Shown here piece after piece: positions 14,569 through 16,228 of a stretch of DNA of 16,228 bases. The stretch comes from Lachnospiraceae bacterium UBA4711 (GTDB lineage: Bacteria > Bacillota > Clostridia > Lachnospirales > Lachnospiraceae): assembly GCA_002404515.1 (NCBI GenBank), contig DHJV01000135.1, positions 11,094 through 27,321 on the forward strand. The letters are read 5' to 3'. Below the pieces are notes generated by a model. That model saw only the letters and a program-made list of their open reading frames with translations, made no database searches and was not told where the DNA came from. The stretch's first letter is position 1, and every line of letters starts with the position of its first letter. Position numbers and translations under genes: made by a program.

Positions 14569-14609
14569 ACTTTTATCTGTGGAATTTGTGATACACATGG
14601 AGGAACAAT

Positions 14610-16133
14610 TTGGACGAGAACAATCTGGATAGTCTGTTGGATGAATTATCATCGATGGATGGAGAATTGAATGAGAATATTGATATAGATTCCGGCGTAG
14701 ATGTCGATGCAGATGATATGGATGACATTTCTCTCGATGAACTGGATCATTTAGATGGCATGGATCTTGGAGACCTGGATTTCGATGATATTGATTTTGA
14801 CGATGTCGATATCACAAAGCTGGACGCAGGTGCCAATCCGGTCGTAAAGAAGAAGCCGCAGGAACAGGAGACAGATGACATGAATCTGGACGCCCTGATA
14901 GAGAAGGCAAATCAGGAGAATTTGAAGCCAGAACCGCCACAGGAAGAGCAGGTGGCGCAGACGGACGATACTGATGTGTTTGGCGAAGCAGATATGCAGA
15001 TGCAGGAAGATACTGCGCTGCCAGAGGGCGTGTTTGATGAATCTCTGCTGGATCCGATGAATCTCGGATACAACGAAGCGGAAGAGACGACAGACAAAGC
15101 GGAAGAGACGACAGACAAAGCGAAAAGCCCATATACGGCAGATGAGGATAGTCTGGATGCATTGTTACAGTCCTCTATGGCAGAAAGTTTATTAAATGGA
15201 GATCTGGATGATATCGAGGATATCGGAGAAAAACCAGAGAAACCGGCAAAAAAGGTGAAGCAGCCGCGGAAAAAAGCAGAGAAGAAAAAAGCGGAGATCG
15301 AGGAAGAAGAGACAGAGCACAAAAAGAAAACGATTTCCGAGATCCTTTTCGGTGAGCCGGATGAGGATGACTTAGAAGAGGAAGCTTTGTTCGAGGAGAA
15401 GAAAGCGAAGAGGGAAGCCGAAAAGAAGAAAAAACAGGCAGAACGGGAAGCAAAAAAAGAAGAAAAGGACGCAGCCAAGCAGGAGCTGCTTACTGCGAAG
15501 CAGGCGAAGGATAAAGCAAAACAGAAGGAAAAAGCCGACAAAAAACGACAAAAAGATGAAGCCTATGCGGCAGAACTCGAAGCGGAAAAAGATCAGAAAA
15601 AGGTTTCAACACCGACCGTCATTGTCGTATTTGTGCTGTTTTTTGCGCTTGCAGCCGGAGTCGTGCTCGGCACGAACCGGTTTAACTATTCGCAGGTAAT
15701 CAAGAAAGCGGCGAATTATTTCGAACGGCAGCGATATCGTCTGGCATATGACGAAGTATCTGGCGTGGAGGTAAAGGAAAAAGATCAGGATTTGAAAGAC
15801 CGTATCTATACTGTCATGTATGTGGAACGGCTCTACGAATCCTACGAGAATAACATGAAGCTTGGCAGACCGGACAAGGCACTGGATGCGTTGCTCCGGG
15901 GCATCGAGAAATATGATGAGCATTACGATGAGGCGGTAGAGCTTGATATCGTGAAAGATATTGATTCCTGCCGGGATAAGATTATAAATGCCCTGTGGAA
16001 TACTTATGGTATCACGGAGGAAACAGCATACCAGATCTTAGCGATGGAGGGACAGGAGTATACCAAGACCTTGTCGGAGCTTGGCGCAAGAGCGGCGGAG
16101 ACAGAAACTCCGACGGATGCGCAGGGACAGTAA
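14610..16133 (+). CDS. Large acidic/Lys-rich single-pass membrane protein, unknown function
   Basis: I do not recognise a named family. The 507 residues fall in four parts. Residues 1-75 are extremely acidic, with Asp runs such as DADDMDD and DFDDIDFDD. Residues 76-205 are acidic and probably disordered, with a 7-residue tandem duplication (AEETTDK, 157-170). Residues 206-332 are a Lys/Glu/Ala-rich region, likely a long charged helix or coiled coil. One membrane segment follows (about 334-353, TPTVIVVFVLFFALAAGVVL), then an outside helical domain (about 360-495) with GRPDKALDALLRGIEKY reminiscent of TPR helices. The motif (N/S)LD(S/A)L(L/I) occurs at 5-10, 92-97 and 181-186. With positive residues on the N-side, the long N-part should be cytoplasmic. 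The start is TTG with GGAGG 6 nt upstream; the ATG at 14598 is in another frame. It has its own promoter. No terminator is seen before hisH. Confidence 0.85.
   Translation: MDENNLDSLLDELSSMDGELNENIDIDSGVDVDADDMDDISLDELDHLDGMDLGDLDFDDIDFDDVDITKLDAGANPVVKKKPQEQETDDMNLDALIEKANQENLKPEPPQEEQVAQTDDTDVFGEADMQMQEDTALPEGVFDESLLDPMNLGYNEAEETTDKAEETTDKAKSPYTADEDSLDALLQSSMAESLLNGDLDDIEDIGEKPEKPAKKVKQPRKKAEKKKAEIEEEETEHKKKTISEILFGEPDEDDLEEEALFEEKKAKREAEKKKKQAEREAKKEEKDAAKQELLTAKQAKDKAKQKEKADKKRQKDEAYAAELEAEKDQKKVSTPTVIVVFVLFFALAAGVVLGTNRFNYSQVIKKAANYFERQRYRLAYDEVSGVEVKEKDQDLKDRIYTVMYVERLYESYENNMKLGRPDKALDALLRGIEKYDEHYDEAVELDIVKDIDSCRDKIINALWNTYGITEETAYQILAMEGQEYTKTLSELGARAAETETPTDAQGQ
15078..15119 (+). 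repeat. Perfect 21-bp tandem duplication inside the acidic membrane protein gene
   Basis: Two identical 21-bp units (15078-15098 and 15099-15119, beginning GCGGAAGAGACGACAGAC) encode AEETTDK twice. The length keeps the frame, so copy number could vary without breaking the protein. Confidence 0.9.
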
Positions 16134-16177
16134 TAAATGCAACTGTTGACCATATGAATGTGACAGAGGATGAAACA

Positions 16178-16228
16178 ATGATAGCAATTTTAGATTACGA
16201 TGCAGGCAACATTAAAAGTGTAGAAAAA
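16178..16228 (+). CDS. hisH: HisH, imidazole glycerol phosphate synthase glutaminase subunit (5' end only)
   Basis: The last 17 codons read MIAILDYDAGNIKSVEK, which matches the HisH N-terminus (IaIiDYgaGNlkSVekA). HisH releases ammonia from glutamine for HisF in histidine synthesis. AGAGGA (16165-16170) lies 7 nt upstream of the ATG. The rest, including the catalytic Cys, is beyond the window. The position of the usual DYG glycine is Asp here (DYDAGN). The gap of 44 bp from the preceding gene shows no hairpin, so read-through from 14540 is possible. Confidence 0.8.
   Translation, partial: MIAILDYDAGNIKSVEK

Noticed and set aside
14423..14632. Small open frame crossing the terminator and the TTG start of the acidic protein
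   Set aside because: It starts inside the preceding gene and runs through a strong terminator and promoter. The ATG at 14598 lies in this frame and overlaps the GGAGG used by the TTG start, but leads only to a short end.
1..16228. CRISPR arrays, tRNA or rRNA genes, insertion sequences, prophage or defence genes
   Set aside because: No direct-repeat arrays, RNA gene folds, transposase motifs or terminal inverted repeats were seen; the window is core chromosomal.

Overview
The window reads as a chromosomal core segment of a spore-forming Firmicute, most likely a Lachnospiraceae-type clostridium. The reasons are the moderate GC content, strong AGGAGG-type ribosome binding sites, tight gene overlaps, and a gene order that matches the conserved Bacillus/Clostridia block from spoIIIA through nusB-xseAB-ispA-dxs-tlyA-argR-recN-spoIVB to spo0A. 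Clostridial touches are nadK between tlyA and argR, and no folD between nusB and xseA. All genes are on the + strand and there is no gap over 300 bp without a gene.

Layout: (1) 1-1754, the end of the spoIIIA operon (spoIIIAE 3' end, spoIIIAF, spoIIIAG, spoIIIAH), closed by a strong intrinsic terminator. These genes encode the mother-cell side of the mother cell-forespore feeding-tube channel. (2) 1757-10867, one long housekeeping unit driven by a clear sigma-A promoter: asp23-like yqhY, nusB, xseA, xseB, ispA, dxs, a tlyA-like rRNA methyltransferase, nadK, argR and recN. It has start/stop overlaps at several junctions and ends at a second intrinsic terminator. It links transcription antitermination, isoprenoid precursor synthesis, NADP supply, arginine control and recombination repair. 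(3) 10936-14514, the sporulation control end: spoIVB protease, then two tandem Spo0A-like regulators, each with its own sigma-A-like promoter, then a disordered RG-rich protein probably co-transcribed with the second one, then a terminator. (4) 14540-16228, a large acidic/lysine-rich single-pass membrane protein of unknown function with a TTG start, followed by the first 17 codons of hisH.

The most unusual signal is the duplicated Spo0A. The upstream copy (12145-12939) occupies the usual spo0A position next to spoIVB. It has kept the Spo0A DNA-binding domain and the phospho-acceptor Asp, but has lost the acidic pocket, the conserved Thr/Ser and the conserved Lys of the receiver. The downstream copy (13066-13884) keeps the core of a working receiver but has its own substitutions, including Ser where B. 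subtilis has Arg211 in the recognition helix. The hand-aligned DNA-binding domains are about two-thirds identical, while the receivers are strongly diverged. This suggests a true response regulator paired with a pseudo-receiver partner or antagonist acting on overlapping sites. A perfect DnaA-box sequence, inverted against a weaker one, sits just upstream of the second copy's promoter. A second oddity is a very short SpoIIIAG that appears to lack the insertion that builds the ring's beta-barrel in B. subtilis.
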